From Cryptomeria japonica (Eukaryota; Streptophyta; Pinopsida; Cupressales; Cupressaceae): DNA of 60,000 nucleotides. The translations under genes and the position numbers were made by a program. Below, one piece after another: positions 46,592 to 58,107 of this stretch. The notes under the pieces were generated by a model. The model was not told the DNA's origin and made no database searches. It was given only the letters and a program-made list of their open reading frames with translations. Where the stretch lies: the NCBI RefSeq assembly GCF_030272615.1, contig NC_081406.1, positions 170,635,361-170,695,360 on the forward strand. Reading direction: 5' to 3'. The stretch's first letter is position 1. Each line of letters begins with the position of its first letter.

Positions 46592-49181
46592 TTAAACTTG
46601 TGGTGGATCATCAAAATCAGGCCTCTTCAATACAGTACGCGGCTCTATAGATGGTTGCAAAACCACAATTCAAAAGCCAAGTTAGAATTCTTTTGTAGAA
46701 AATAGTTCACAATTAACAACATAACTATGCATTTAACTATAATTCCTTTGCAATTGAAATGTAGATTACCTCATCGGCTGATCTAGAAGCTAATGTCTTC
46801 GCTCTCCTCTCCTTGTCACTCTTAGGAGTTTTCTTGAAGACATGCTTAAAAGGATCCATGTTATGGTCGTACCATGAAGGGGTCTATTGTAGATTAAATG
46901 TACAATTAATACAATGTACTAACATAAATATATCAAAAACACTTAAAAGATATAATATATAGAACAATGACATACTTGTGCCTGAGATGCTTCTCCAATG
47001 GACTGAGGATGGCTCACCATCGATGGAGAAACTGTTGCTATTACCTATACAAAAAATGATCAAAGATTAAATACAATTAATATAATGATATGTATTGTAG
47101 GTCAAAAACAATTAATGTAATATATCAAACAAAAGTGTATCAGATCCTGAGATGCTTCTCCAGTGCATGGAGGAGAGTTCGTCATTGATGAAACAGATAT
47201 GGATATTTCATGTATGAAAAAATTATAAGATTATAATATATCACAAGTTCACATGTACGCATGCATATAAACATGAAATCAAGAAAATAAAGTAGAGATA
47301 CATACCTTCGCCCTCTCTTGATCCATGGGTGAATCAGGTGCATTCAACAAATCCACATAGCTCATGGTCGTTGTACATGTAAAATAGACCAAAAAACACT
47401 AATCAATCTACAAACCCCAACTAATACTTGATTTCAACATTTTCAAACAATTGTACAACTAAAAATGTGTTCAATTACCTTCTTCCCATGTTTTAGCGTC
47501 TTTGAGGATTTCTTTTTCTTAGGACGAGCCCTAAACGTGGAGGGGGTACCCTAAAAAAACAAAATTAACATGAGATATTAGTACAGATAATATATTAAAC
47601 ATAATTTTAAAAATCTAAAATGAAATGACTTGCATATTCCATCAAAACAATACATAAAAAGGGCTGTACAAAATATGATACTGTATAGCCTTGTAGGCCA
47701 AAATCAATTGCTGAGAGCGTGATGTCATCAATCTGGGACATTTGGTCCCCTGTCAACACCTACAAACCAAAAATTGGACCAAGCATTAAAGATAGTTAGT
47801 ATATCTTGTATTTTTTTTGAATTCAAAGTGTACTATTCTATTTTAACATGTTACAAAATTTATACCTCAGGCATCGAAGTTGTAGCTATAGTAACTGGGG
47901 GAGGAGTATGGGATACCGTTGCTGCATCTTGGAATGCATATTATTTGTCTCAATTTAAATCGATATATAAATGAAAATTCATTTATTTAATTATGATTTA
48001 AAGTGACTAATAAATAAAATGCTATGAATTCAAATCAACACACCCGTGTCTGTCGCTAATGGGCAAACACCATGTCCATCAAATCATCTTTCAATGTGAA
48101 ATCCTCAGTCGTGCAGACTTGACATCTACTCCTGCAAATTGTGCACGGATGACATGTGGATCCATCTGCACCGACCGCATCATCTATCCATGAGAAACTG
48201 ACACACATATGTTGAATGGGCTCTCTGTCACCACCTGGAGCAACTAATGGCTCATCATCTAGTACAATAGGGTGTGCTAACAACGTCCCATGCTGGATGA
48301 TGGCACTAGTCAATGATGTGGCCACCTGAAGAGTCTGTAGCTCCATTGAATCTTTCAACTTTACTAGGATATCCTGATGCACCTTGGGTTTGGGTGCTAG
48401 GGGGCGGCGACTCTCCGTGGGTAATTTCCTATGGGCTCCAAGTCTATCTTGGGTAGAGCTGCCACCTCTACCATGGAACTCTCTCATGTCAAAATAGTTT
48501 GGCCGCACATTGAGCACAAACTCACAGTATACTTTTCTCAAAAAATACAATGGCACCTCATAATTATTACAAGGTGGATCATCAAAGACCATCCACCACC
48601 TCTGCCAAAAAAGACTCTTCATCTGCACATTGGTACACCATTGTATGGGAAACCTCTTTTCATTAAGAGGTAACGACTAACCAGTTTTAGGATCAATGAA
48701 AAAGGGCACATATTTCTTGTTTACTAATATTTTTGTTTTTCACTCCCTTGTATGATAACCCATCAACATAAAATTAATGACACCTATCCCTAAAGTTTCC
48801 CCATTTGGTAATTTGTGTGGAAACAGCTATGGCACCACTAGCTAATGTTTCTAGGCTAGTGGCGAGGAATTTATGATGCTCAAGTTCAAATGTTTTCAAT
48901 TTATCAATCAGTCTATTGATTTTAGATGTATTTTGCCCTAATTGATTAATTAATTGCTCATGTGTTTCAGGTGTGTGGTCAAAAGGAGGAATTGGGGGTG
49001 TATCTTGTGGGTTTTCAGGAGGTGCATTTTTTTGTTCTTGTTGTGGATTAGAAGATTCTAGTTTTTGAAACAAAAAATGAAAAAACCTAATCAAAATTAA
49101 TGAAATTAAATTCAAAATGGAAAATAAATTGAACAAATGGGAAAGAAAGACAAAAATTAACAAAAACTAACCTTGATCCAT
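46592..49181 (-). pseudogene. Second gene of transposon E, multi-exon, unknown function
   Basis: Read on the minus strand, ATGGATCAAG (49181-49172) meets a GTTAGT donor; the next exon starts at 49057 after AACTAG and encodes a Pro/Gln-rich stretch and a helical part (LINQLGQNTSKINRLIDKLK). A large exon at about 48730-48070 contains WQRWWMVFDDPP, VRPNYFDMREFHGRG and a Cys cluster CHPCTICRSRCQVC, possibly metal-binding. Smaller exons with GT/AG edges and phase 0 follow: 47927-47876, 47759-47682, 47550-47479 (Lys-rich, RPKKKKSSKTLK, nuclear-signal-like), 47044-46976 and 46883-46770, then a last exon ending PDFDDPPQV and TAA 46592. A TAG near 48680 and weak junctions suggest decay. It is convergent with the transposase, as in two-gene elements such as MuDR. 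It has no recognised relatives, and its role is unknown. Confidence 0.5.
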
Positions 49182-49339
49182 ATTGTCTGGAGGAGAAATG
49201 TGGCACCCCGTTCGTGGTTTGGAGGAGAAATATAGAACCTCGTTCATAGTTTATCAAAGAAAATAAAGGAAAAAGAAAATAAAAACATGGTTGTCACGGT
49301 AAAATAAGACCCAGTTTTTTTTTTAAAACTTTTTTTGAC

Positions 49340-49500
49340 AGGTACTGCATACGCAGTCCTTTAGGGATTGTTAGCACATACGCGCTTATTTTACTATATG
49401 TAGCACATACGCGCTCATTTTCCTAGAGGTATCACGTATGCGTTACCTTCTCTAGGCTCGGGAACAACAAACCTGAGTACGTACGCGATTGTTTCAAATT
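49340..49500 (+). repeat. Motif repeats inside the right end of E
   Basis: AGCACATACGCGCTTATTTT, AGCACATACGCGCTCATTTT and TATCACGTATGCGTTA lie in series. They share the TACTATA..TAGC, TACGCGCT unit with the left end, in the same orientation. Confidence 0.7.
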
Positions 49501-49545
49501 TTATAACCACATAAGAGCTGCTTGTTTTTCTATGTTTTTTTTTGG

Positions 49546-49586
49546 TGGTGTCCACTTTTCTAACCACCATCTTTGTGCACATACAC
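49546..49586 (-). repeat. Right terminal inverted repeat of E
   Basis: On the minus strand it begins GTGTATGTGCACAAAGATGG. It is followed outside by the ATCT duplication. Confidence 0.88.
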
Positions 49587-49590
49587 ATCT

Positions 49591-51079
49591 TCGAAATGCA
49601 TATACTTGGGATGAGTACTTGACAAAAATTATAAGTTTATTTTGTGGTCCCTATCTTTTAAACATGGAGGGTACTATTGAGGATATTTATTTCCACTTTG
49701 GGCTATTTCTAGTCATTTTGATATATAATTCGACCTATTTGGGTGACAAGGGCATCTGAGCCATGATTTTTTAATTGACACGCTTTATGCGGTACAAAAA
49801 TCCATACGGTTGTTTATTTATTTTTACCCTCTTTATGCCCTAAAAGAGGGGTTTTTTTTCTTTTGGTCCTAACTTGGTCATACAGAGGTGTTCTTTTAAA
49901 TAAATTATATCATCCGAAATCTCTTTTCGAGCTCTCTTCAAATTCAGAGGTTTGATCTTCTGATTTTCTTTTTTGATGGTTTTGTTTTTGTTGTCAAAAC
50001 CAGAAGTTCCTTTTTGCACTTCGGGAGACATAACTTGAGCATTCGAACTCCATTTTTCAAAAACTTTATATCGTTGGAAAGCTTGTTCTGTGCACTCTCC
50101 AGTCATATGACTTTTCTTTCTCGATTTTTCTCTAAGTATATTTTTTCATTTTTTTCTTTTCAGCACTCTGGTGAATATCTTGGATGTTTCAAGACCTAGG
50201 ATCTCTTTGTTTGAGTATGATGTCTCATCTTTGGTTGTTCTTTCTGTATTTCTAGCGTCATGTCTCTTCTGATCATTGTAGACTATTTTTGGTAATCTTT
50301 TTCTTTATACAAACACACTGAGCTAAAGTGCCACTATGCATTGTATACTTGGGATCATTCACATCTTGTGCCTTATTATACATGCACTACATTATAAAGT
50401 GTCATGGGTGGGTTTATGTTTTCCTTTGTTTGCTATCTACCTTTGTTGCATGAGTGTTCCGTCCATGACATTAGCCTCATGATGTTTGTCAAGTGAGTGT
50501 TCCTTCCATGACACTATGTACTTTCTCTGCACCTTCAATGTTCCTGGTTCTTTGTCATATAGTTCTTGTTGGCCGTCATTTTCAATGTACCTGTCACCTC
50601 TCCCTTGTCATCATTATGGGGGGCTTTCTCCTATTGTTATAATGCTTCCTTGGTTCGTTGGATTAGCTCTTCAGACTTTGGTGTTTTATGTCATCTCTAT
50701 CTTCAAGTTCAGTTGTTTGCCTTTGCTTGCCATCTGATTTGAGTAGTGTTATTTGAGGGCACTTATGCAGATTACAATCTTCTCTACCTGATTATCTTAT
50801 ATTTCAGTGGAGGTTCTTCAGATCGACAGTTATTCTTCGACAATGTTTGCAAGTTCTTCATGCTTCAGTGATTCTCTTGTTTTCCATCTCTTTTTGGAGT
50901 AGATTTTTTTTCCCACGTGGTTTTCTCTATTTCTTTGGTTCATAGAGATTTGGTTGTGATTGGGTACCTCATCAAGCTTTGTTGTTAGGACCCAAATTTT
51001 TGCCTTCATCATGTAGTTGCATTTTTTGCTTCATGCATTTAGTTTTTTAGCTACTCACTAAGTTTATCTTAAGGGGGGG
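49591..51079 (+). mobile_element. Internal region of element B2, second part
   Basis: It resumes B2 exactly after the target of E. It holds the second copy of the B internal repeat (about 49702-50322, with CTTGGTCATACAGAGG and CTCTTTTCGAGCTCTCTT) and ends in a polypurine tract, TTAAGGGGGGG (51069-51079). There is no coding sequence. Confidence 0.75.
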
Positions 51080-51141
51080 TGTTAGAGTTATCTTGTATTA
51101 GCTAATAATTATTTATTTAATTATTAGTCTATTATAATCTA
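51080..51141 (+). repeat. Truncated 3' LTR of element B2
   Basis: It starts TGTTAGAGTTATCTTG like the B 5' LTRs but stops after about 62 bp, where the 359-bp array begins. About 270 bp of LTR are missing. Confidence 0.8.
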
Positions 51142-54100
51142 TGTCGAATATTGACATCTTGTTTTTATGATTAACGAGCGTCGAGAAACACAATGTCGAA
51201 TATTGACAACTTTGAGCAACTTGAGCACTTAAGCGATTTCGCTGCTAGGGTGTGGCCTGCAATGATCATACGAGCTGGAGAGAAAAATGAAGGCATTCCT
51301 AGCATAAACTTGGCCACCTTGATGTGTACGAGCTAACGGTTCGGTGTCGTGGCAAGCGGATTGAAAGATGGGGCATTGTGCAACTTTTCATTGAACTCAT
51401 CTGATGCTTTTTGTCGCAACCGAGAAAGTGTCACCACGAGCGATTGGATCCAATTATACCTAAACTGAGAGAGGATTTTTTAGAGTTCCATAACATGACC
51501 CCATAGGATTAGACAACTCATTCTTATGATTAATAGGTGTCGAGAAATATGATGCCAAATATTGACAACTTTGACCAATTTGCGCACTTAAGTCATTTCG
51601 CTACTGAGGTGTGGCCCGCAACAATCGGACAAGTTGGAGAAAAAAACAAAGACATTCCTAGCATAAACCTAGCCACCCTGATGCATATGAGTCGATGTTT
51701 TGGTGTCACAATGAGTGGATTGAAAGATGGGGCATTGTGCAACTTTTCATTGAACTCATTTGACGCTTTTTGTTGCAACCGAGAAAGTGTCGCCATGAGC
51801 AATTGGATCTAAGTCTACCTAAACCAAGAGAGGATTTTTTAGAGTGCCATAACATGACCCCATAGGATTAGATGGCTCATTCTTATGATTAATAGGTGTT
51901 GAGAAATGTGATGCCGAATATTCACAACTTTGAGAAACTTGAGCACTTAAGTGATTTCGCTGCTAGGGTGTGGTCTGCAATGATCAGATGAGTTGGAGAG
52001 AAAAATGAAGGTATTCCTAGCATAAACCCAGCCACCCAAACACGTACAAGCTGACAGTTCAGTGTCGTGACAAGCGGATTGAAAGATGGGGCATTGTGCA
52101 ACTTTTCATTGAACTCATCTGACGCTTTTTGTCGCAACCAAGAAAGTGTCACCACGAGCAATTGGATCCGAGTCTACCTAAATTGAGAGAGGCTTTTTTA
52201 GAGTGCCATAACATGACCCCATAGGATCAGATGACTCATTCTTATGATTAACGGGCGATGAGAAACGTGATGCCAAATATTGACAACTTTGAGCAACTTG
52301 AGCACTTAAGTGATTTCGCTGCTAGGGTGTGGCCCGCAACGATCAGACAAGTTGGAGAGAAAAATGAAGGCATTTCTAGCATAAAACCAACCACCCTGAC
52401 ATGTACAAACTGATGGTTCGGTGTCGTGATGAGCGGATTGAAAGATGGGGCATTGTGCAACTTTTCATTGAACTCATCTAGCGCTTTTTGTCGCAATCGA
52501 GAAAGTGTCGCCACGAGCAATTGGATCCGAGTATACCTAAACCGAGAGAGGAATTTTTAGAGTACCATAACATGACCCTATAGGATCAGAATACTCATTC
52601 TTATGATTAAAGGGCACCGAGAAATGCGATGCCGAATATTCTTTGAGCAACTTGAGCACCTAAGCAATTTCGCTACTAGGGTGTGGCCCGCAACGATCGG
52701 ACGAGTTGGAGAGGAAAAAAATACATTCCTATCATAAATTTGGCCACCCTAATGCGTACAAGCTGGCAGTTTGGTGCCACGATGAGTGGATTGAAAGATG
52801 GGGCATTGTGCAACTTTTCATTGATCTCATCTGACGCTTTTTGTCGCAACCAAGAAAGTGTCGCCACGAGCAATTGGATCTGAGTCTATCAAAACTAAGA
52901 GAGGATTTTTTAGAGTGCCATAACATGACCCCATAGGATTAGACAGCTCATTCTTATGATTAACGGGCATTGAGAAATATGATGCCGAATTTTGACAACT
53001 TTGAGCAACTTGAGCACTTAAGCGATTTCTTTGCTAGAGTGTGGCCCGCAATGATCGGACGAGTTGGAGAGAAAAATGAAGGCATTCCTAGCATAAACCC
53101 GGCTACCCCAACTCGTATGAGCTGACAGTTTGGTGCCGCAATGAGCGGATTGAAAGATGGGGCATTGTGCAATTTTCATTGAACTCATCTGACACTTTTT
53201 GTCACAACTGAGAAAGTGTCACCACAAGCAATTGGATCCAAGTCTACCTAAACTGAGAGAGAATTTTTTAGAGTGCCATAACAGGACCCCGTAGGATCAG
53301 ATGACTCATTCTTATGATTAACAAGCATCGAGAAACATGATGCCGAATATTGACAACTTTGAGCAACTTGAGCACTTAAGCGATTTCACTACTAGGGTGT
53401 GGCCTGCAACAATCGGATGAGTTGGAGAGAAAAAAGAAGGCATTCCTAGCGTAAACCTGACCACCCCAATGCATACAAGCTGATGGTTTGATGTAGTGAC
53501 AAGCGGATTGAAAGATGGGGCATTGTGCAACTTTTCATTGAACTCATCTGACTCTTTTTGTCGCAACCAAGAAAGTGTCACCACTAGCAATTGGATCCAA
53601 GTCTACCTAAACTGAGAGTTTTTTATAGTGCCATAACACAACCCTGTAGGATTAGATGGCTCATTCTTATGATTAACGGGCACCGAGAAATGCGATGCCG
53701 AATATTGACAACTTTGAGCAACTTGAGCACTTAAGTGATTTCGCTGCTAGGGTGTGGCCCGCAACGATCAGACGAGTTGGAGAGAAAAATGAAGGCATTC
53801 CTAGGGTAATCCTGGCCACCCTGACGCATATGAGCTGATGGTTTGGTGTTGCGATGAGTAGATTGAAAGATGGGGCATTGTATAACTTTTTATTGAACTC
53901 ATCTGATGCTTTTTTGTTGCAACCAAGAAAGTGTCGCCATGATCAATTGGATCCGAGTCTACCTAAACTGAGAGAGGCTTTTTTAGAGTGCCATAACACA
54001 ACCCTGTAAGATCAGATGAATCATTCTTATGATTAACAGGCGTTGAGAAACATGATGCCGAATATTGACAACTTTGAGCAACTTGAGCACTTAAGCGATT

Positions 54101-54815
54101 TCATTGCTAGGGTGTGGCCCGCAATGATTGGGCAAGTTGGAGAGAAAAATGAAGGCATTCCTAATGTAAACCTAACCACCTCGACACGTACGAGCTGACC
54201 GTTCGGTGTCGCGACGAGTGGATTGAAAGATGGGGCATTGTGCAACTTTTTATTGAACTCATCTGACACTTTTTGTCATAACCGAGAAAGTGTTGCCATG
54301 AGCAATTAGATCCGAGTCTACCTAAACTGATTGAGGCTTGTTTAGAGTGCCATAACATGACCCTGTATGATCAGACAACTTGTTCTTATGATTAACGGGC
54401 ACCAAGAAACGCAATGCCGAATATTGACAACTTTGAGTAAGATGAGCACTTAAGCGATTTTGCTACTAGGGTGTGGCCCGCATCAATCGGGCGAGTTCAA
54501 TAGAGGAACAAAAGTACTAGTGTAAACTTAGCCACTCAGACATGTACGAGCTGATGGTTTGGTGCTGCAACAAGCGGATTGAAAGATGGGGCATTGTACA
54601 ACTTTTCATTGAACTGATATGATGTTTTTTATCGCAACAGAGAAAGTGTCGCCACGAGCAATTGGATCCGCATCTACCTAAACTGGGAGAGGATTTTTTA
54701 AAGTGCCATAACCTGACCCCATAGGATCATACGAATCATTCTTACGTCTCACTAACATCAAGAAAAATGATGCCAAATTTTGATAATTTTTCACACTTTG
54801 AGTGATTGACAACAA
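51142..54815 (+). repeat. Satellite-like array, 359-bp unit, ten copies
   Basis: TTCTTATGATTAACGGGC and its variants start units at about 51159, 51521, 51880, 52239, 52598, 52951, 53309, 53664, 54024 and 54383, with a last partial unit at 54739. Spacing is 353-362, mostly 359. Units share GGATTGAAAGATGGGGCATT and differ by point changes and small indels. On the minus strand most units carry an ORF of 65-90 codons (HNAPSFNPL in each), which cannot join up because 359 is not a multiple of three. The units are related to those inside E at 45240-46080. Confidence 0.95.
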
Positions 54816-55033
54816 ATGAGCAATTTTTACATCTTTTACCATATTTGCCTAAAACTTCACGAAATGATCCCATGTGATCCCTAATGGTCCAAAATGACAT
54901 TATTTACATAAGATCACACAAAAAAAAAGACAAAAACACAAATTTTTATATTACAATGCCTCGAGTAGTCGAAAATACAAGTCATGTACATATATCCAAA
55001 TATGATTGATATTACAATTTTTTACATTTACAT
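54816..55033. other. Non-coding spacer between array and transposase copy 2
   Basis: AT-rich DNA; no gene or repeat seen. Confidence 0.5.
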
Positions 55034-57089
55034 TTAATCCAATGAACCATGTGGATATGCTCTACTCTTTATCGTGTCTAGTATGGCCTCATGGTCAAAC
55101 TCACAAACCTTCCATAGGTTCTTGTTTATTGGTCTACCCCCATATCTAATCAAATGAACATTTGAAGCTACAACAAGGTTAGAATAATGAATAATCTTCC
55201 CATGTGTCTCAAAGTCCTCGAACAACCACAAGTTAGACTTCTTCACCGGGTACCTTCTAAGTCGTGTACCAATAACAACTACTGATCCTATGGGGTACTC
55301 AATATTTTCTCCATCTACCATAGGGCCATCCAATTTCTGTTTTGCATTCACACAATGACATAGGTAATAATCTATTCCTTCTTCATTGTCTTCAGGTGCA
55401 ATATGCCCTGCAATGATAAAGTGAGAAGAATTTAGCAAAGAATTAAGGTAAAATATTAAAGTACAAAAATTTGCATGTAGGTAATTTACCTGGTTGGACT
55501 AAATCTGACACATGGTCAAAGTCAACTGATGCTTCCATCTGTGTTAGTTGTAGTGCACTCGGAGGTCGATATGTCTCAAGTGGGATTAGAGGCCTCATAC
55601 ACCATTCGTCCACCCACTCCTTTGACTCACACTCATTATAGGCACCATCTCTACATGAAGAACAATAACATGCCATTCGTCATGTATGGATAGTCCATGA
55701 ACCTGCATTAGAGCTTTTGAAAGAGTGTAGCTCACTCGATCCTGTCAATGTACAACAATCTTTGAATTTTGCAATGTTAGTATCATCTACCAACTAAAAA
55801 ATCTATGAATTGAAGACTTACCTTGATTACCTAGACCAATTGTACCATTGCACCATTGAACAATTGATTTTGCATCTTTCAAGTTTGCATTCCCTTTGTA
55901 CTTTAACTCTTCTCGTGCTAAAGCTCTTTTAATACATTCTCTTGCACAATCATGCTCCCCTTTTCCATGCCTAGCCTCAGAGAAATTTCACATATGTTGA
56001 ATAGAAGTCAACTTATGCATCCTACTTAACCAATAAAACTCCTGAGAGTTCTTAAATTGTGAAGCATAATTATCTGACCATATAATATGTTGACAAAATG
56101 ATATGCCTCGGCTAGCCAAATCATCGTAGAATATCTGAAAACAACCTTGCATAAACTTTGTAGAGTGTGAGCGATCATCACTGATGTAAAAATGATAGTC
56201 TCTCAATATCTTCCTATCCTCTTCCATACTATCATGTGCATAAATGAATGTTATATGCACAAATATAGCAACTTGTGTGGAGTTGTAATATTGCAATTGC
56301 ACCTCGTTCTATGGTTGTAGTGTGTAGTTCTCTGCAAGTCAACAATTGAAACGATTGTATGAAGTGAAAATGTGTCCTTGCATAACTTAAATTGTGAGTC
56401 CAACCAATGAGCTCGATGTTTATGCCTTGCATACTCATACACTATATTCTCATGAAAGATGCCCATAAACTGATACACTTCTCACTAACCAATTCACACC
56501 TTTTTGCTTCTTTTCCATCTTTTAGCATGTAGGCCACTATCTTATATTTTCAAAATTCCACTAATTCATTACCAATTTCTTGTCCAATATCCATATGTTG
56601 AAAAATTTGTAAATGTCACAATCCACCACAATGAACACATGTGACATCCAAGCAACACTTATTATAATATACTTGACCATCTACTCTTTCACATAAGATG
56701 CTAGATATGAATTCCCTTGAAGATGTCAGTGGACCATTTATGGTGCATTCCTGTAAAACATTGTTAGCATGTAAATCTATACATATGTGTTGATAAACAT
56801 CATAATGGTTAGAAAATTTGATATGTATTCTACAACAACAAGTTGTGCGTGTCTGATTTGTTTTGACATAAAAAGTCTTTACCATTTCAAAGAATCTTTG
56901 ACTAATTTTAATTTGAGGATACATACGTTGAAACTTGGCAAAAAAATGTGTTTGATTCATATCCAAAAAATGTTTTGGATGTGGATCATGGATTTTACTA
57001 CCAATCCTCCTTCTTACAAAATCTCTTTGATTTGGAGAGACCCTTGTGTTATTCTTCCAAAAATATTCAATTAGGGATCTCTAGGCTTC
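55034..57089 (-). pseudogene. E-family transposase, second copy, 5' part cut off by a copia element
   Basis: Read from 57089 it starts within the ORF at the residues matching LIENFW of the first copy, then NNTRVSPNQRD, the Cys-rich zinc segment (QTRTTCCCRIH, KCCLDVTCVHC), and the stretch missing in the first copy, which contains a probable first Asp (IVSIVD, then AENYTLQP, about 56330). It continues with YHFYISDDRSH, IIWSDNYASQFKN and HGKGEHDCARECIKRAL, where the first copy has DGAG. Introns of about 80 bp (55821-55742 and 55489-55408) sit at the same places as in the first copy, with good GTAAG donors. The last exon (55407-55034) has NEEGIDYYLCHC and FEDFETH. Several stops and frame changes (about 56600-56290) show decay. 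The missing N-terminal part probably lies beyond the copia insertion, outside the window. Confidence 0.75.
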
Positions 57090-57983
57090 TGTTGGGAAAA
57101 ATGGTGTCTCAACCTTGCATTTATGCGAGGTTACTATTTATAGTAAGTTTTCATTTGAACATGAAATGGTGCGAAACTCTCCCTGAAGCTTCTGGTTGGC
57201 TAGATAAGCATTCCGGTAAAGTTGCGTCGCAAGGTCACAGCTAGTTTTGAAGATATTAAAGTTTTTGTCTTGGAGGGGTGCGATAAAATGTTTAAACTTA
57301 ATTTTGGGGGCTTTAGAGGCTCTGAAACACCCTAAAAAGTGGTTGTAACTAGTGCAGTGGGTTACGAGGTGATAGAGAACTTCGCGAGCTTTCCGGCGCT
57401 TCAAACGGTTCGTCAATCGGACACCTGGTTCTCAAGTTATGGCCTCCAGAAGTTTGTACTCCTGAAATAGGAAAAATAATTTGTATCGGATACATAAATG
57501 AGCTGTAAAAGGGAGCGACACATGTTGATGTGTGCTTTAACATGTCATAGGGCATCTAGAAGGGAGATAAGGTCAGCTACACCTTATTGGGTGGTTTTAG
57601 CCCATGGTTTTGTAATACCGTTTGACGGTTTCTTGTATTGTATCTCCTATTTATGAGGTGTGTGAGATAGAGGTTGTGGGTAAGAGTCTTATGGCTATTG
57701 AGTTGCCTTTGAATCTCTGATTAGTGGTACTCCTGCGAAGAGCTTGCTCTGCAAGTATGTTGTAATCTGTTTTTGATTGCTGAATAAAATATTGAGCTGC
57801 TTTTGGAGTGTGGGGTTTTTCTCCCGAAAGGGTTTTCCCCACGTAAATCACTGTGTTGTGGTATGAATTCTATTATATCTATTTCTATTTTCTGTAACTG
57901 TTGTAACGATCTGAAAAAGTTTTGCATTACCCTCCTCTCAAGGTTAGTGTAGGAAGTTGTTTCCGCTACTTAACTTCCTTACA
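57090..57983 (+). repeat. 5' LTR of the Tork-like element
   Basis: It runs 894 bp from TGTTGGGAAAAATGG to AACTTCCTTACA and is followed by AGTGGTATCAGAGCA. The partner LTR is outside the window, so the borders rest on the TG...CA ends and the primer site. Confidence 0.8.
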
Positions 57984-57998
57984 AGTGGTATCAGAGCA
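57984..57998 (+). promoter_or_regulatory. Primer-binding site of the Tork-like element
   Basis: AGTGGTATCAGAGCA contains the initiator tRNA-Met complement TGGTATCAGAGC two bases after the LTR. Confidence 0.88.
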
Positions 57999-58107
57999 TG
58001 ATCACCTTTGGTTTCAATTGTGGGCAGTTGGGTTTTTTGAACTAATCTAGATTTGAGTGGGAGCTTGTGCAGAAGACACTTTTTGATCTTGTTGCAGGAA
58101 TATTCAG

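Larger units (their letters stand above)
38704..49586 (+). mobile_element. Transposon E: 10.9-kb DNA transposon with two convergent genes
   Basis: The ends are inverted repeats of about 40 bp sharing GTGCACAAAGATGGTG and, further in, GGACAC. ATCT is duplicated outside (38700-38703 and 49587-49590; a fifth base could also match). B1 has the empty site CATCATCTTCC at about 19166. Inside, from left: end-near motif repeats (39570-39735), CT-rich tracts and palindromes (39890-41770), a transposase gene (42287-44746, plus), 359-bp tandem repeats (45240-46080), a multi-exon gene (46592-49181, minus) and motif repeats near the right end (49340-49500). The 4-bp duplication is compatible with Sola-type transposons, but I cannot assign the superfamily. 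Confidence 0.85.

Noticed and set aside
48774-49163. Membrane-like N-terminus of the minus-strand ORF in E
   Set aside because: The hydrophobic part is intron sequence between a GTTAGT donor (49171) and an AACTAG acceptor (49058).
51142-54815. CRISPR-like array
   Set aside because: The whole 359-bp unit is repeated with no unique spacers, in plant DNA; it is a satellite-type tandem repeat.
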